Assembly: GCA_038924245.1 (NCBI GenBank) | Contig: JBCKVB010000055.1 | Span: forward strand, 1 to 5,434 | Direction: 5' to 3' | DNA length: 5,434 bases | DNA from: SURF-13 sp038924245 | GTDB lineage: Bacteria; Pseudomonadota; Gammaproteobacteria; SURF-13 | In this document: positions 5,328-5,434 of the stretch, piece after piece | How the letters are laid out: every line of letters starts with the position of its first letter | How positions within the stretch are numbered: the first letter of the stretch is position 1 | Notes under the pieces: generated by a model | What the model was told of the DNA's origin: nothing | The model's input: only the letters and a program-made list of their open reading frames with translations | Databases searched by the model: none | Made by a program: the position numbers and the translations under genes

Positions 5328-5434
5328 CGGAGTAAGCACTACAATATTCACGACTGCTGCAAGCGTTTTGCGTACTTTCCGCGCACCATCGGGCCGGTAA
5401 AGTCGGAGCGCTTGTACTCGGCACGAAGTCCGCC
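5328..5434 (-). pseudogene. Frameshifted, partial antitoxin-like small protein
   Basis: Entering the window at 5434 on the - strand, the frame reads LRAEYKRSDFTGPMVRGKYA, then KRLQQS and a TGA at 5350-5348. In the next frame, starting at about 5354, the reading continues as VVNIVVLTP. The order EYxxSDF, VRGKYA, then SxNIVVLTP is the one I know from small uncharacterised proteins often found next to toxin genes, where a charged N-terminus is followed by an 'LDPEVA' type segment. Losing one base near 5350 would explain the split. Past 5328 the similarity fades into stops in all frames. The beginning of the gene lies outside the window. Family naming is from memory of the pattern and is tentative. 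Confidence 0.45.

Larger units (their letters stand above)
5093..5434. other. A+T-richer accessory stretch without an intact gene
   Basis: Base composition shifts visibly towards A+T just upstream of the - strand remnant and stays so to the window end. It contains two REP-like hairpins (5133-5199) and a broken antitoxin-like frame (5328-5434). The frames that remain open here, including one on the + strand at 5167-5400, have no ribosome binding site or recognisable family features. I see no RNA gene or transposase in 5200-5327. Confidence 0.5.

Overview
The window is GC-rich proteobacterial DNA. An outer-membrane TonB-dependent receptor, a periplasmic DegQ/MucD-type protease, a sigma-E-like promoter and Shine-Dalgarno-type ribosome binding sites together point to a Gram-negative Pseudomonadota, probably Gamma- or Betaproteobacteria. 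The species cannot be told from the sequence.

Left part (1-2450, + strand): a nearly full-length FecA-like TonB-dependent receptor is followed, after a strong ribosome binding site, by the C-terminal half of a ferritin/bacterioferritin-like protein. That second reading frame has no start codon and lacks about the first two helices, so an iron uptake plus iron storage pair appears to have lost the front of its second gene. A GC-rich hairpin (2420-2446) closes this unit and separates it from the convergent protease gene.

Middle part (2458-4055): a complete DegQ/MucD-like serine protease on the - strand with signal peptide, His-Asp-Ser triad and two PDZ domains. Upstream of it is a good match to a sigma-E (RpoE/AlgU) promoter, which fits its role in envelope protein quality control. 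A perfect 15-bp GC-rich hairpin lies in the same divergent intergenic region.

Right-middle part (4056-4963, + strand): two small membrane-protein genes overlapping by 10 bp, a DoxX-family protein and an isoprenylcysteine carboxyl methyltransferase-like membrane methyltransferase. They are probably co-translated. A hairpin plus T-tract that reads as a terminator for the opposite strand is embedded in the last codons of the methyltransferase gene.

Right end (4979-5434): a gene graveyard. It holds the 3' end of an unidentified - strand coding sequence that uses the embedded terminator, then a stretch visibly richer in A+T, with a mirror-image pair of REP-like hairpins each flanked by GTAG, then a frameshifted - strand remnant resembling small antitoxin-type proteins and running off the window. 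No intact new system is evident. The most unusual signals are the headless ferritin gene, the REP pair and the two broken - strand genes.
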